A DNA stretch of 64,000 bases, taken from positions 1-64,000 of the forward strand of contig NZ_APNL01000004.1 of assembly GCF_040361435.1 (NCBI RefSeq). The letters are read 5' to 3'. This document shows positions 1 to 8,202 of this stretch, in pieces. The notes beneath the pieces were generated by a model, which did not search any database, had not been told where the DNA came from, and saw nothing but the letters and a program-made list of their open reading frames with translations. A program made the position numbers and the translations under genes. Every line of letters starts with the position of its first letter. The first letter of the stretch is position 1. The DNA comes from Salinisphaera sp002433465 (GTDB taxonomy: Bacteria; Pseudomonadota; Gammaproteobacteria; Nevskiales; Salinisphaeraceae).

Positions 1-11
1 CTGCGATGAAC

Positions 12-44
12 CAAAAAAAAGCCCGCCGCATGTCGCGACGGGCT
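12..44 (-). terminator. Rho-independent terminator of the acidic lipoprotein gene
   Basis: Read on the minus strand, AGCCCG (44-39) pairs with CGGGCT (25-20) and is followed by a run of eight T residues (positions 20-13). It lies 37 bp beyond the stop codon of the lipoprotein gene at 81-305. Confidence 0.8.
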
Positions 45-80
45 CTTACTCTGCAATCCGTGATTGCAGCGACAACCGTA

Positions 81-305
81 TTAGTTGTTGTCTTCGACAG
101 CGTCTTCCATCGAGTCGCCGGCGTCATCCATGGAGTCCTGAATGTTATCGCCCGCGTCTTCCATGCTGTCCTGCGCATCGTCGGTCGCATTGTCGATGCT
201 TTCACCGGCGTTTTCGGCCGGGCCGTCGTTGTCGCAGGCAGCCAGGCTCAGCGTGCCGAGACCCAGCATCATGGCCAGCAGCAGGGTGGTCAGTTTCTTT
301 TGCAT
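81..305 (-). CDS. Small acidic lipoprotein, entericidin-like
   Basis: A 74-aa protein. The start is the ATG at 305, preceded by AAGGAG at a normal distance; a longer frame up to 395 lacks such a site. The N-terminus is a lipoprotein signal (MQKKLTTLLLAMMLGLGTL) ending in a lipobox L-A-A-C, so the mature protein begins at Cys and should be membrane anchored. The mature part of about 50 residues is almost wholly D, E, N, S, A and G, with an imperfect repeat of the form D-S-M-E/D-D-A-G-D seen three times. It has no catalytic motif. Entericidin-type lipoproteins are similar in size and layout, but the acidic repeat is unlike the classical ones, so the role is unknown. A strong terminator follows; it is probably a single-gene unit. 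Confidence 0.8.
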   Translation of the reverse strand: MQKKLTTLLLAMMLGLGTLSLAACDNDGPAENAGESIDNATDDAQDSMEDAGDNIQDSMDDAGDSMEDAVEDNN

Positions 306-465
306 ATTCGACTCCTTGAGTTCGGTAAGTAAAGCTCTGAGTTGTGTACGCGAAAACCGCGCCCCCGACAGAGCTTGGACCAAAGTATAAAGCACGCGTA
401 GCTTTCCCGCATATGAATTGCGTCGAAGCGGAAATTATTTTTTTCCGAATTCGGCGGTCGCCGGG

Positions 466-1653
466 TCAATAATCGATATCGATACTGGCCGCGCTGTACC
501 GTGCTTTGTTCCGGGCCGCATCGACATCATCTGCGCGCGCCAGTGCCACGCCCAGGCGGCGGCTGCCGTCGATTTCGGGTTTGCCGAACAGGCGCAGTTC
601 GGTGTCCGGCGCGGCCAGGGCATTCTCCAGGCCGCGATATTGCATCTGTCGACTTTGCCCTTCGCCGATGATCACGGCGGAAGCGCTCGGTCCGCGCTGT
701 TCGATATGCGTGACCGGCAGGCCGAGGATCGCGCGGGCGTGCAATGCGAATTCCGACAGATTCTGGCCGATCAGCGTCACCAGTCCGGTGTCGTGTGGCC
801 GCGGTGAAACCTCCGAGAACCAGACCTGTTCGCCGGCGACGAAGAACTCCACGCCGAACAGGCCGTAGCCGCCCAGCGCCTCGGTGATGGCGCCGGCCTG
901 GCGCTCGGCTTCGGCGAGCGCTGCATCGGCCATCGGCTGCGGCTGCCAGGACTCGTGGTAATCGCCGCCGACCTGGCGATGGCCGATCGGCGCACAGAAG
1001 CTCGTTCCGTCGACGTGGCGCACGGTAAGCAACGTGATTTCGTAGTCGAATTCGATGAAGCCTTCCACGATCACGCGCGAGTTGCCGCGCTTGCTGCGCC
1101 CGCCGGACTGGGAATATGCCCAGGCCTGGTCGATGTCGCTGTCGTTGTGCACCGTGCTCTGGCCCTTGCCCGAGGACGACATCACCGGCTTGACCACGCA
1201 GGGCAGGCCGATCGCCTCGATCGCAGCGCGATAATCGGCCTCGGTTTCGGCAAAGCGATACGGCGAGGTCGGCAGGCCCAGCTCTTCAGCGGCCAAGCGG
1301 CGAATGCCTTCGCGATCCATGGTCAGCTGGGCAGCCCTGGCAGTGGGCACTACGTGATAGCCCTCGGACTCGAGTTCGACCAGCGTCGCGGTGGCGATCG
1401 CTTCGATCTCGGGTACCACGAGCGCTGGCCGCTCCGATTCGATCACGCGGCGCAATGCCTCGCCGTCGCCCATGTCGATTACGTGACAGCGGTGGGCGAC
1501 CTGCATGGCCGGCGCGCGCTCATAGCGATCGACCGCGATCACTTCGCAGCCCAGGCGTTGGAGTTCGATGGCGACCTCCTTGCCGAGTTCGCCGCTGCCT
1601 AGAAGCATGACGCGTGTGGCGGTATCTGAGCCGGGGGTGCCGATCGTACGCAT
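466..1653 (-). CDS. purT: Formate-dependent phosphoribosylglycinamide formyltransferase (PurT)
   Basis: A 395-aa ATP-grasp enzyme, close to the usual length of about 392. PurT makes formyl-GAR from GAR, formate and ATP, the folate-independent route for step 3 of purine synthesis, in the cytoplasm. The N-terminal Rossmann-like PreATP-grasp domain shows VMLLGSGELGKEVAIE at about residues 14-29. The ATP-grasp core has a glycine-rich loop (VVKPVMSSSGKGQS), a VEGFIEFDYEITLL strand and a metal-binding segment (FGVEFFV, FSEVSPRPHDTG). The ATG at 1653 is chosen because the family starts just before the Rossmann strand; the frame runs on to 1770 without family-like sequence. It is divergent from the CoA-transferase gene, with 115 bp between the two starts. 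Confidence 0.95.
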   Translation of the reverse strand: MRTIGTPGSDTATRVMLLGSGELGKEVAIELQRLGCEVIAVDRYERAPAMQVAHRCHVIDMGDGEALRRVIESERPALVVPEIEAIATATLVELESEGYHVVPTARAAQLTMDREGIRRLAAEELGLPTSPYRFAETEADYRAAIEAIGLPCVVKPVMSSSGKGQSTVHNDSDIDQAWAYSQSGGRSKRGNSRVIVEGFIEFDYEITLLTVRHVDGTSFCAPIGHRQVGGDYHESWQPQPMADAALAEAERQAGAITEALGGYGLFGVEFFVAGEQVWFSEVSPRPHDTGLVTLIGQNLSEFALHARAILGLPVTHIEQRGPSASAVIIGEGQSRQMQYRGLENALAAPDTELRLFGKPEIDGSRRLGVALARADDVDAARNKARYSAASIDIDY

Positions 1654-1768
1654 GGAGGAGTTCCTGGCCGGTAGAAGAAATCGATAGCGCGCTATTGTCG
1701 CCAAGCACGGCGCGGGTTGAAAGCGTTGCGCGTTGGCGCACCGTGGTCGGGGTATTAGACTAGCGGGC

Positions 1769-2971
1769 ATGAAACAGCCCCTGTCCGGTTATCGCGTTAT
1801 CGACACCACGGCCATGGTGTCCGGCCCCCTGGCGACCATGCAGCTGGCCGATCAGGGCGCTGAAGTGCTCAAGATCGAACGCCCCGACGTGGGCGACTAC
1901 ACGCGCCTGGCGTCAAATCGGCGCAAGGGCTTTTCAGCGAGTTATCTCAACAACAACCGCAACAAGCGTTCGGTCGCCTTGAACCTCAAGGCGTCGGCCG
2001 GACGCGATGCGCTGCTGCGCCTGTGCGCGAATGCCGATGTCTTCGTACAGAATTTTCGCCCCGGCGTGGCCGAGCGCATGGGCATCGGCGAAGCCGATAT
2101 TCGTGCGGTAGCCCCCGATATCGTCTACTGCTCGATCAGCGGTTTCGGCGACGCCGGGCCTTATGCCGGCTATCCGGTCTACGATCCGCTGGTGCAGGCG
2201 TTGTCGAGCCTGGCCAGTATTCAGGGTGGCGCCGACGAGGCCCGTCCGCGTCTGGTTCGTACCATCGTACCCGACAAGCTCACCGGCTATATCGCCGCGC
2301 AGGCGATCACCGCCGCGTTGCTGGCCCGCGCCAACGGCGCGCCCGGCCAGCACGTACGCGTATCCATGCTGGATGCGGTCATCGACTTTCTATGGCACTC
2401 GGACATGAACAGCCAGACGTTCGTGGGCGACGAGTTCGATCAGGCCCGGGCTGCCAGCTTCATCGACCTCATCTACGAAACGACCACCGGCTATATCAGC
2501 GTGGCCGTACAGACGGATAAGGAATGGCAGGCGCTCATCGCCGCTCTCGACGCGCCCGAGTGGAACGACGACCCGCGTTTTGCCACCCCCGCCAAGCGCC
2601 AGGACAACATCGATGCCCGCCTGCAGCTTACCCAGGAAAAACTGGCCGGGAACACGGCCGAGCACTGGCTGGCCCGTCTAAGCGAGTACGGCGTACCCTG
2701 TGCGCCCGTCCTGACCCGGACCGATCTGCTCAGCCACGACCAGATCGCGGCCAACGCCATCCTTATCGAAACCGAACATGCTGAAGCCGGACGGCTGCGT
2801 CAGACCCGGCCCGCGGCGCGCTTTTCGCAGATGCCGGTCGAAGACTATCGCGGCGCGCCGGCACTGGGCGCGGATACTCGGGCAGTGCTGTCCGAGAACG
2901 GTTTTTCCGACGCCGATATCGCCGCGCTCGCCCGGTCAGGCGCGATCGACGCCACCGGAGAGCCGTCATGA
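1769..2971 (+). CDS. CaiB/BaiF family (class III) CoA transferase
   Basis: A 400-aa protein of the class III CoA-transferase family, which moves CoA between acyl-CoA and free carboxylic acids through an aspartyl-CoA thioester. Visible family features are the N-terminal start (LSGYRVIDTTAMVSGPLATM), the ADQGAEVLKIERPDVGD segment, NKRSVALNLK, and a FGDAGPYAGYPVYDPLVQA block in which Asp139 matches the catalytic aspartate. The substrate cannot be read from sequence; family members act on carnitine, oxalate, mesaconate, succinate and others. The ATG at 1769 is preferred over an upstream TTG at 1733. The stop overlaps the start of the following glutathione-transferase gene by 4 bp, so the two are translationally coupled. 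Confidence 0.88.
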   Translation: MKQPLSGYRVIDTTAMVSGPLATMQLADQGAEVLKIERPDVGDYTRLASNRRKGFSASYLNNNRNKRSVALNLKASAGRDALLRLCANADVFVQNFRPGVAERMGIGEADIRAVAPDIVYCSISGFGDAGPYAGYPVYDPLVQALSSLASIQGGADEARPRLVRTIVPDKLTGYIAAQAITAALLARANGAPGQHVRVSMLDAVIDFLWHSDMNSQTFVGDEFDQARAASFIDLIYETTTGYISVAVQTDKEWQALIAALDAPEWNDDPRFATPAKRQDNIDARLQLTQEKLAGNTAEHWLARLSEYGVPCAPVLTRTDLLSHDQIAANAILIETEHAEAGRLRQTRPAARFSQMPVEDYRGAPALGADTRAVLSENGFSDADIAALARSGAIDATGEPS

Positions 2972-3678
2972 TCGATTTCTATTACTGGCCCACGCCCAAC
3001 GGCTGGAAAATATCCATTCTGCTCGAAGAGCTGGGGCTGGACTACAACCTGATTCCGGTCGATATCAACGCCGGCGATCAGTTCGAGCCGGCGTTTCTGG
3101 CCATCTCGCCGAACAACCGCATGCCGGCAATCGTGGATCATTCACCCGCGCCGGGCTACGGCAGCGAGCCGCTGCCGATTTTCGAATCGGGCGCGATCGC
3201 GCGTTATCTGGCCGACAAGAGCGGCCAGCTCATGCCGGACGATGCACGGCTACGCAAGGAAGTCGACGAATGGCTGTTCTGGCAGGTGGGCAATCTCGGG
3301 CCCATGGGTGGGCAGATGAGTCATTTCGTCAACTATGCGCCCGGCGATCATCCGTACTCTTATAAGCGCTATACCGGCGAATATCACCGCTGTCTGGGCG
3401 TACTCGAACGCCGCCTGGCCGAACGCGATTACCTGGTCGGCGAAACCTATACCATCGCCGATATCGTCAACTGGCCCTGGGTGCTCATTGCCAAGGCCAT
3501 GGGACAACCTCTCGACGAGTTTCCGCGGGTTGCGGCCTGGCGCCAGCGCATCAAGACACGCGAAGCGGTGCAGCGCGGCGTCGATCTGGGCAAGCAATGG
3601 CGCGGGGGCCAGCCCAAGACCGAGGCAGCGCGCCAGCGCCTGTTCAACCAGACCGCCGATACCGTACGCAGCCGGTAG
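2968..3678 (+). CDS. Glutathione S-transferase family protein, YfcG/YghU-like
   Basis: A 236-aa cytosolic GST. The thioredoxin-fold N-domain begins YYWPTPNGWKISILLEEL; the Thr-Pro-Asn turn (Asn11) is typical of the Nu-class disulfide-bond reductases YfcG and YghU, which use glutathione without a classical Tyr/Ser. A conserved Pro-Ile-Phe-Glu-Ser-Gly-Ala-Ile block (about residues 71-78) binds glutathione. The all-helical C-domain carries WLFWQVGNLGPMGGQ and the conserved YTIADIVNWPWV motif. It starts inside the stop of the CoA-transferase gene (ATGA overlap), so the two are co-expressed. Disulfide reductase or peroxidase activity is inferred from the family; why it is coupled to a CoA transferase is not evident. 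Confidence 0.9.
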   Translation: MIDFYYWPTPNGWKISILLEELGLDYNLIPVDINAGDQFEPAFLAISPNNRMPAIVDHSPAPGYGSEPLPIFESGAIARYLADKSGQLMPDDARLRKEVDEWLFWQVGNLGPMGGQMSHFVNYAPGDHPYSYKRYTGEYHRCLGVLERRLAERDYLVGETYTIADIVNWPWVLIAKAMGQPLDEFPRVAAWRQRIKTREAVQRGVDLGKQWRGGQPKTEAARQRLFNQTADTVRSR

Positions 3679-3717
3679 GCAGCAAGCACGCGATTACAGC
3701 ATACCCAAGGGAGAACC

Positions 3718-4146
3718 ATGTTCGCTTTCATCAAGGCCTTTATCGCCGGTTTCGTATCCACGCTGACCTTCCATCAGGGCCTGCTGTGGGTGTTCATCAC
3801 GGCCGGGGTCGTTCCCGGGGGCACGCCCTGGAACATGACTGCCGTACCACCGTTCGATGTGCCTTCGGTCATATCGCTGGCGTTCTGGGGCGGCCTTTGG
3901 GGCATGCTGCTGTGGCTGCTGATCCGGCGTGCACTGGCGGCCGGCTACTACGTCGGTGCGATCATTCTCGGCGCGATCGGTCCGACGCTGGTGTATCTGT
4001 TTATCGTCCAGTGGCTCAAGGGCCAGACCATGACCGAGATTTTCGACGGCCTGAGCATGGCGCGCGTGGGCGTGGGTCTGGCGCTCAACGGTTGCTGGGG
4101 CCTTGGCGTGGCGGTGATCATGCGCATCATGCATCCGCCGCGCTAG
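3718..4146 (+). CDS. Small integral membrane protein, function unknown
   Basis: A 142-aa protein with a good ribosome site (GGAGAACC just before the ATG at 3718). It is strongly hydrophobic, with probably four membrane spans at about residues 5-27, 50-72, 76-98 and 112-136, separated by short loops. The loop after the first span holds a Pro/Gly-rich stretch (PGGTPWNMTAVPPFD). I recognise no enzymatic or transport motif. It follows the GST gene by 39 bp in the same direction and may share its transcript; a strong hairpin at 4205-4235 closes the unit. Confidence 0.75.
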   Translation: MFAFIKAFIAGFVSTLTFHQGLLWVFITAGVVPGGTPWNMTAVPPFDVPSVISLAFWGGLWGMLLWLLIRRALAAGYYVGAIILGAIGPTLVYLFIVQWLKGQTMTEIFDGLSMARVGVGLALNGCWGLGVAVIMRIMHPPR

Positions 4147-4204
4147 GACCTTTTCACACGCATGCCAATCGCCGCGCCGCGGCCCACGCTCGTGAAGCCA
4201 TCGC

Positions 4205-4235
4205 AAGAAACGCCGCAGGCGCGGCGGCGTTTCTT
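4205..4235. terminator. Hairpin terminator between convergent genes
   Basis: A perfect 12-bp stem (4205-4216 with 4224-4235) and a 7-nt loop. The arms carry A-rich and T-rich outer ends, so it can act on both strands. It sits between the membrane protein gene ending at 4146 and the histidine kinase gene ending at 4286 from the other side. Confidence 0.75.
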
Positions 4236-4285
4236 TCTCGATGGCGTTGAAAACAGCTGACGCAGTCAGCCGTTCTGGTGCGGGA

Positions 4286-5527
4286 TTAACCGTGCCGCGG
4301 CAGGCGCAACGTAAATACGGTATGCGGCCCGTTGTCGTCGCCGTTGGCCGCGCCACCCCCGCGCGAGGCAAGCACGAGATCGCCGCCGTGGCTTCGCGCC
4401 AGCGTGCGGCTGACCGCCAGGCCCAGGCCGACGCCTTCGGATTTGGTGGTCTTGAAGGGTTCGAATACTTCGATCGAATCGTCAACGCCTGGCCCGTTGT
4501 CGCTGATCTGGATATCGACATACTCGTCGTTGTTGCTTACAACGTCGATGCTCAGAGTCTTGGTCTTTTCCGATGCCTCGTCGAACGCATCGATCGAGTT
4601 GCTGAGCAGGTTGCGTAATATCTGCTGGACGAACACGGCGTCGACCGGCAGCTCCAGATCGCGCAGCGAATCGGAGCATGGCCCTTCATAGCGAATGTCG
4701 TTCGCCCGCAGCGCCGGATCGAGGATCTGGTGCACGTCGTCGATGATCGGCCCCAGGGTCTGATACACGCGTGTCGGCCGGCCTTGGCGGGCGAAGTCGC
4801 GAAGGTGATGGATGATGGCCACTGCACGCGAGATTTCGGCGTCGGCGCGTTCGAGCGTCTGGCGCGTGTCATCCGCGTTCGAGGTAAAGCCCATGCGGGC
4901 CCGAGCGATGAAGTTGCGTGCCGCGGTCAGTGGCTGGCTCAGGTCGTGGGCCAGGCCGGTGCCCAGCGTGGCGAACACGCTCATGCGATCCTGGCTGTTG
5001 ATGTCGTACTGAAGGTTGGAAATACGGTCGTTGAACTCGATGCGGTCGGTGATATCGAGTGCCAGCCCGGCGAGTCGATAAACCTGGCCGTCTTTGTTTT
5101 CCACCGGAAACGCCCGATCTCGGATCCAGCGCAGTTCGCCGTCGGGCCGTTCGATGCGATAGATCTCGTCGTAGTCGCCGGTATGGGCCTGGCGTTCGAA
5201 TGCCTCGAGGACGCGCGCTTTATCTTCTTCGTGTACACGCGCCAGACGTTTACTCGGGTCGTCGTAGAGGTCTTGGCAGTTCTGGCCCCAGATCTTTTCG
5301 TAGGCCGGGCAGACATAGACCAGCTGCTCGCCGGTTTCGTCGGTCATCCAGATGACTTCCCGGATGTGCTCGGCGAGTTCGCGAAAGCAGCGCTCGTTGG
5401 CTTCGATCTCCGAGTGCCGGTTCTGCTCGTCTTGAAGCTGTCGTTCGAGCTCGGCAATGCGAGCTTGTGCAGCCGCCAGCGTTTGTGGCTGCCCGGGGTC
5501 AAGAGTTTCCGACTCATCTTCGTTCAT
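4286..5527 (-). CDS. PAS-domain sensor histidine kinase (FixL-like)
   Basis: A 413-aa soluble kinase without membrane spans. A coiled region (about 15-45) precedes one PAS domain (about 48-162, with VIWMTDETGEQLVYVCPAYEKIWG and the PAC-type end YRLAGLALDITDR). The kinase core has an H-box GLAHDLSQPL with His194 as phosphoacceptor, an N-box around Asn310 (LRNLLSNSIDAF), G1 DNGPG (343-347) and G2 GVGLGL (365-370). The H-box type is that of FixL/DctB kinases. It is divergent from the FixJ-like regulator gene at 5663, its evident partner. I see no decisive heme-binding signature, so oxygen sensing is not established; the signal is unknown. Confidence 0.9.
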   Translation of the reverse strand: MNEDESETLDPGQPQTLAAAQARIAELERQLQDEQNRHSEIEANERCFRELAEHIREVIWMTDETGEQLVYVCPAYEKIWGQNCQDLYDDPSKRLARVHEEDKARVLEAFERQAHTGDYDEIYRIERPDGELRWIRDRAFPVENKDGQVYRLAGLALDITDRIEFNDRISNLQYDINSQDRMSVFATLGTGLAHDLSQPLTAARNFIARARMGFTSNADDTRQTLERADAEISRAVAIIHHLRDFARQGRPTRVYQTLGPIIDDVHQILDPALRANDIRYEGPCSDSLRDLELPVDAVFVQQILRNLLSNSIDAFDEASEKTKTLSIDVVSNNDEYVDIQISDNGPGVDDSIEVFEPFKTTKSEGVGLGLAVSRTLARSHGGDLVLASRGGGAANGDDNGPHTVFTLRLPRHG

Positions 5528-5662
5528 GGCGTCATTCCGTTAAAGCGGGGGAATAGCTGGTCCGAATGCTTATCGGCTGCTTTATCTTGTCAAAATAGGC
5601 TCAATACATTAAAAAGATCGTCGCCGACAGAAGTCGCAACGTTTACCGAAAATGGGGGCAAG

Positions 5663-6283
5663 GTGCCGTTTGTCATACATATCGTGGACGATGATCCAGC
5701 GATCCGTGAATCGCTGAAAGGTCTTCTGGGCGATGCCGGTTACCAGGTCGAGTGCTATTCCAGCGCCGAAGCCTTTCTCAACGTGCGCGCGCCCGATCGC
5801 GGCTGCGCGCTCATCGATCTGCGGCTCAAGGATATGGACGGTCTCGCTCTGCAAAAAGAGCTGGTGGCAAAGAACGCGGCCGTGAGCGTCATCATGATGA
5901 GCGCCTACGGCGATATCGAGCATGCGGTTGCGGCGATGCGTCTCGGCGCAGTGGATTTCGTGGAGAAGCCGTTTTCGCCGGAGGCAATGCTCAAACGCGT
6001 TCAGCAGCTTGCCAAAGCCACCGACGCCGACGATCTTGCGCTGCGCGAAGCCCGCCAGCATGCGGCCCTCATCGAACTGCTCACGCCGCGAGAAAAACAG
6101 GTGATGGCCATGATCGTCGATGGTCTGGCCAATAAGCAGGTTGCGGGCCAGCTGGGCATCAGCGCGCGCACGGTGGAAACGCATCGCGTACACATAATGC
6201 AAAAGCTCAATGCCGAATCCCTGCCGCATCTGGTGCGCATCTGGCTTTCGGCCGGGCATCTCGTGGAGATTCCCGAAAGCTGA
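5663..6283 (+). CDS. Response regulator, FixJ/LuxR type
   Basis: A 206-aa regulator. The receiver domain (1-120) has the acidic pocket VDDD (8-11), phosphoacceptor Asp52 (LIDLRLKDMDG) and Lys102 (VEKPF). The LuxR-type helix-turn-helix spans about 140-200 (LTPREKQVMAMIVDG, SARTVETHRVHIMQKL). The start is a GTG at 5663 with a G-rich site (GGGGG) just upstream; the open frame extends much further upstream, but that part is antisense to the kinase gene and lacks family sequence. It is divergent from the PAS kinase, with 135 bp between starts, a layout suggesting a cognate pair and shared control. A perfect hairpin lies just beyond the stop. Confidence 0.9.
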   Translation: MPFVIHIVDDDPAIRESLKGLLGDAGYQVECYSSAEAFLNVRAPDRGCALIDLRLKDMDGLALQKELVAKNAAVSVIMMSAYGDIEHAVAAMRLGAVDFVEKPFSPEAMLKRVQQLAKATDADDLALREARQHAALIELLTPREKQVMAMIVDGLANKQVAGQLGISARTVETHRVHIMQKLNAESLPHLVRIWLSAGHLVEIPES

Positions 6284-6297
6284 ACACCGCCTGATTC

Positions 6298-6322
6298 GGC
6301 GCCGTCAGAACCTGACGGCGCC
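6298..6322. terminator. Hairpin between convergent genes
   Basis: A perfect 11-bp inverted repeat (6298-6308 with 6312-6322) with an AAC loop, placed 14 bp after the FixJ-like stop and facing the DUF1328 gene. No long T-run follows on either strand, so termination is inferred from position and stem strength. Confidence 0.55.
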
Positions 6323-6354
6323 CCAACCTTGGGTTCGCCTGGTGGCGACAGGCG

Positions 6355-6531
6355 CTATATCTTCGGCCCGCGTCCGCGCACCGCGTTCGATACCAGTGCG
6401 ATCACGAACAGCACCAGGAAGATGAAGAAAAGGATCTTGGCGATGCCGGCCGCACCCGAGGCGATGCCGCCAAAGCCGAACAGCGCCGCCACGATTGCGA
6501 CGATGAAAAAGGTAATTGCCCAACCCAGCAT
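6355..6531 (-). CDS. DUF1328 small membrane protein
   Basis: A 58-aa protein with a clear ribosome site (AAGGAG) before the ATG at 6531. It has two hydrophobic spans (WAITFFIVAIVAALFGFG and IAKILFFIFLVLFVIALVS) joined by a short Gly/Ala loop, with a basic C-terminal tail (RGRGPKI). This is the YtjA/DUF1328 family of small inner-membrane proteins, often seen near stress genes in proteobacteria. No biochemical role is established. It is the first of several minus-strand stress-type genes between 6.3 and 8.4 kb. Confidence 0.88.
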   Translation of the reverse strand: MLGWAITFFIVAIVAALFGFGGIASGAAGIAKILFFIFLVLFVIALVSNAVRGRGPKI

Positions 6532-6686
6532 GGTTTTCTCCTTGATTTTTGAAGCATCCGCGTGACTCGAACGACGTTGCCAGAGTCGCCCTGCGCTTTT
6601 TAATACGCTGATACATACCGGCGCCACGCGTGTACGCCAGTATGCCGGAAAAATGTATTCAGCAATTAAATATTGTTGATCGCCCG

Positions 6687-7124
6687 CTACAGCTTTCGTG
6701 CCAGCTGTTTTTCGATCTGATCGGCATCGTGCTGGGCCCAGTTCTTGTCGATGGTTTCGGCTACCGCTTTTTCCAGCGGGCCATCCATCTTGTCGCGCAG
6801 GCGGCCTAAAAACGATGGATCGGCGACCACGATCAGTTGTTCGTACTTACTGTCGTTGAGCCCGCTCTTGAGGTGCTCGACCACCTCCTTGGCAAAGATG
6901 TCGGCATGCTTTTCCGAGGTCGTGGTCTGAGGGTCCGGCTGATGTACGCTCGAGCCGCCGCTGTCGTGCACGTCGCCCTTGCCGCCGGTGCGCAGGTCGC
7001 CCTCGTGGGCCTCGCTTTCGCTGTGGGTCAGGGTGTCGAGCAGCGTCAGGCCGCTGCCGGCACCGTCGCGGGCGAAGACTCGGGCACGTGCCGCGTCGCT
7101 GACGACGATCCATTGTTTAGCCAT
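6687..7124 (-). CDS. Host-attachment-type protein (Host_attach family)
   Basis: A 145-aa soluble protein beginning MAKQWIVVSDAARARVFARD, the characteristic N-terminus of the family annotated as protein required for attachment to host cells. A polar Gly/Ser/Thr-rich middle (about 38-72, GGKGDVHDSGGSS) is followed by the conserved half with FAKEVVEHLKSGLND, LIVVADPSFLGRLRDKM and a basic, helical C-terminus. The fold resembles release-factor-like domains; a molecular function is not known, and the family name comes from a plant-symbiosis phenotype. The ribosome site CAAGGAG precedes the ATG. It lies between DUF1328 and the ectD terminator. Confidence 0.85.
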   Translation of the reverse strand: MAKQWIVVSDAARARVFARDGAGSGLTLLDTLTHSESEAHEGDLRTGGKGDVHDSGGSSVHQPDPQTTTSEKHADIFAKEVVEHLKSGLNDSKYEQLIVVADPSFLGRLRDKMDGPLEKAVAETIDKNWAQHDADQIEKQLARKL

Positions 7125-7149
7125 GTTGATCTCCTTGGCTGGGTTACCT

Positions 7150-7183
7150 CAACGAAAAAGCGCGGTGATTCACTCACCGCGCT
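7150..7183 (-). terminator. Rho-independent terminator of ectD
   Basis: A 10-bp perfect stem (7159-7168 with 7174-7183), 5-nt loop, followed on the minus strand by TTTTTCGTT. It lies 20 bp beyond the stop codon of the ectoine hydroxylase gene. Confidence 0.85.
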
Positions 7184-7202
7184 GTTCGTACACTTGCATA
7201 GG

Positions 7203-8138
7203 TCAGGCCGACTTGGCGAATCGAACATCCCGATAGGGATCGTGCATATCCAGCGCTCGGGGTTGGTCGCGGTTCGCCAGGAACGATGGTCGTGGCTTGT
7301 CGGCCGCGAACGGCTGCTCGAGCGCGTTTTCCACGCTGTTGTAAACGAAGAACAGGTTCGAGCGCGGCCAGGGCGACATATTCGAGTTCGAGGCATGCAG
7401 CACGTTGCATTCAAACAATAGCAGCGAGCCGGCCGGCCCCTTGGGCGCCTGGATGCCGCCCCGGTTAACCAGGGCCTGCAGGTTTTCCTGGCTGGGCACG
7501 CCGGCTTCCTGTGCCTTGAGCGAGCTCTTCCAATTGTCGTCCGGGGTTTGGCCCACGCACGGCACGAACGCGTGATGCGAGCCCGGAATGAGCATCAGCG
7601 GGCCGTTGAACTCGTTATTGTCGGTGAGCATGATCGATGCGCTGATTGCGCGCATGCGCGGCATACCGTCTTCGGCGTGCCAGGTTTCGAAATCGGAATG
7701 CCAGTCGAACCCGGCGCCCTGAAAACCGTATTTATCGTTGATACGCGACTGATGGATATACACATCGCCGCCCAGCAGCTGGCGCACCATGCCCAGAATG
7801 CGGGGATCGCGCGTGAGCTCGGCGAAACGCTCGGAAATGCGATGCATGTCGAAAACCGAGCGAATGGCGCCGGACTTCGGATCGCGAATCACACCGTCCT
7901 GCTTGAGTAGTTGCTCGTCCTCGCTCATCGCGGCGAGTTCGTCGAAGAACGGCGTCATGCGCTCCTGGGAGAAAAAGCCTTCGAACCAGAGAAACCCATC
8001 GCGTTCAAAGTTCGACAGCGCCACCTCGTCCAGCGGACCCTGCCAACGGTTATCGGTATCGGCATGCACAACCGGATCCCGACGCAGAAAGCGCGGTTCG
8101 GGGCGGCTCGTACGCGTTATGTAATCGTCGTGTCGCAT
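7203..8138 (-). CDS. ectD: Ectoine hydroxylase (EctD/ThpD)
   Basis: A 311-aa non-heme Fe(II)/2-oxoglutarate dioxygenase, the standard length for EctD, which converts ectoine to 5-hydroxyectoine, a compatible solute for salt and heat stress. The hallmark segment FDWHSDFETWHAEDGMPRMR is present. The iron triad is visible as His147, Asp149 and His248, and Arg259 is in the position of the 2-oxoglutarate-binding arginine. The ATG at 8138 has a GGAGG site; the open frame beyond it is antisense to csbD and not part of the protein. No ectA, ectB or ectC occurs in this window, so the substrate must be made from genes elsewhere or imported. A strong terminator follows. Confidence 0.95.
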   Translation of the reverse strand: MRHDDYITRTSRPEPRFLRRDPVVHADTDNRWQGPLDEVALSNFERDGFLWFEGFFSQERMTPFFDELAAMSEDEQLLKQDGVIRDPKSGAIRSVFDMHRISERFAELTRDPRILGMVRQLLGGDVYIHQSRINDKYGFQGAGFDWHSDFETWHAEDGMPRMRAISASIMLTDNNEFNGPLMLIPGSHHAFVPCVGQTPDDNWKSSLKAQEAGVPSQENLQALVNRGGIQAPKGPAGSLLLFECNVLHASNSNMSPWPRSNLFFVYNSVENALEQPFAADKPRPSFLANRDQPRALDMHDPYRDVRFAKSA

Positions 8139-8164
8139 CGTTGCCTCCGGATTGAGTAAAGGAC

Positions 8165-8186
8165 CCGGCGCCCGTGCGGGCGCCGG
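8165..8186 (-). terminator. GC-rich hairpin between csbD and ectD
   Basis: A perfect 10-bp inverted repeat (8165-8174 with 8177-8186) with a 2-nt loop, in the 64-bp gap between csbD and ectD. On the minus strand it is followed by GTCCTTTACT, a weak T-rich tail. It may be the csbD terminator or an attenuator for ectD. Confidence 0.5.
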
Positions 8187-8202
8187 TAGTGAAGCACTCG
8201 CC

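Noticed and set aside
4730..5662. N-terminal extension of the FixJ-like regulator frame.
   Set aside because: It is antisense to the PAS kinase gene; the receiver domain starts at the GTG at 5663.
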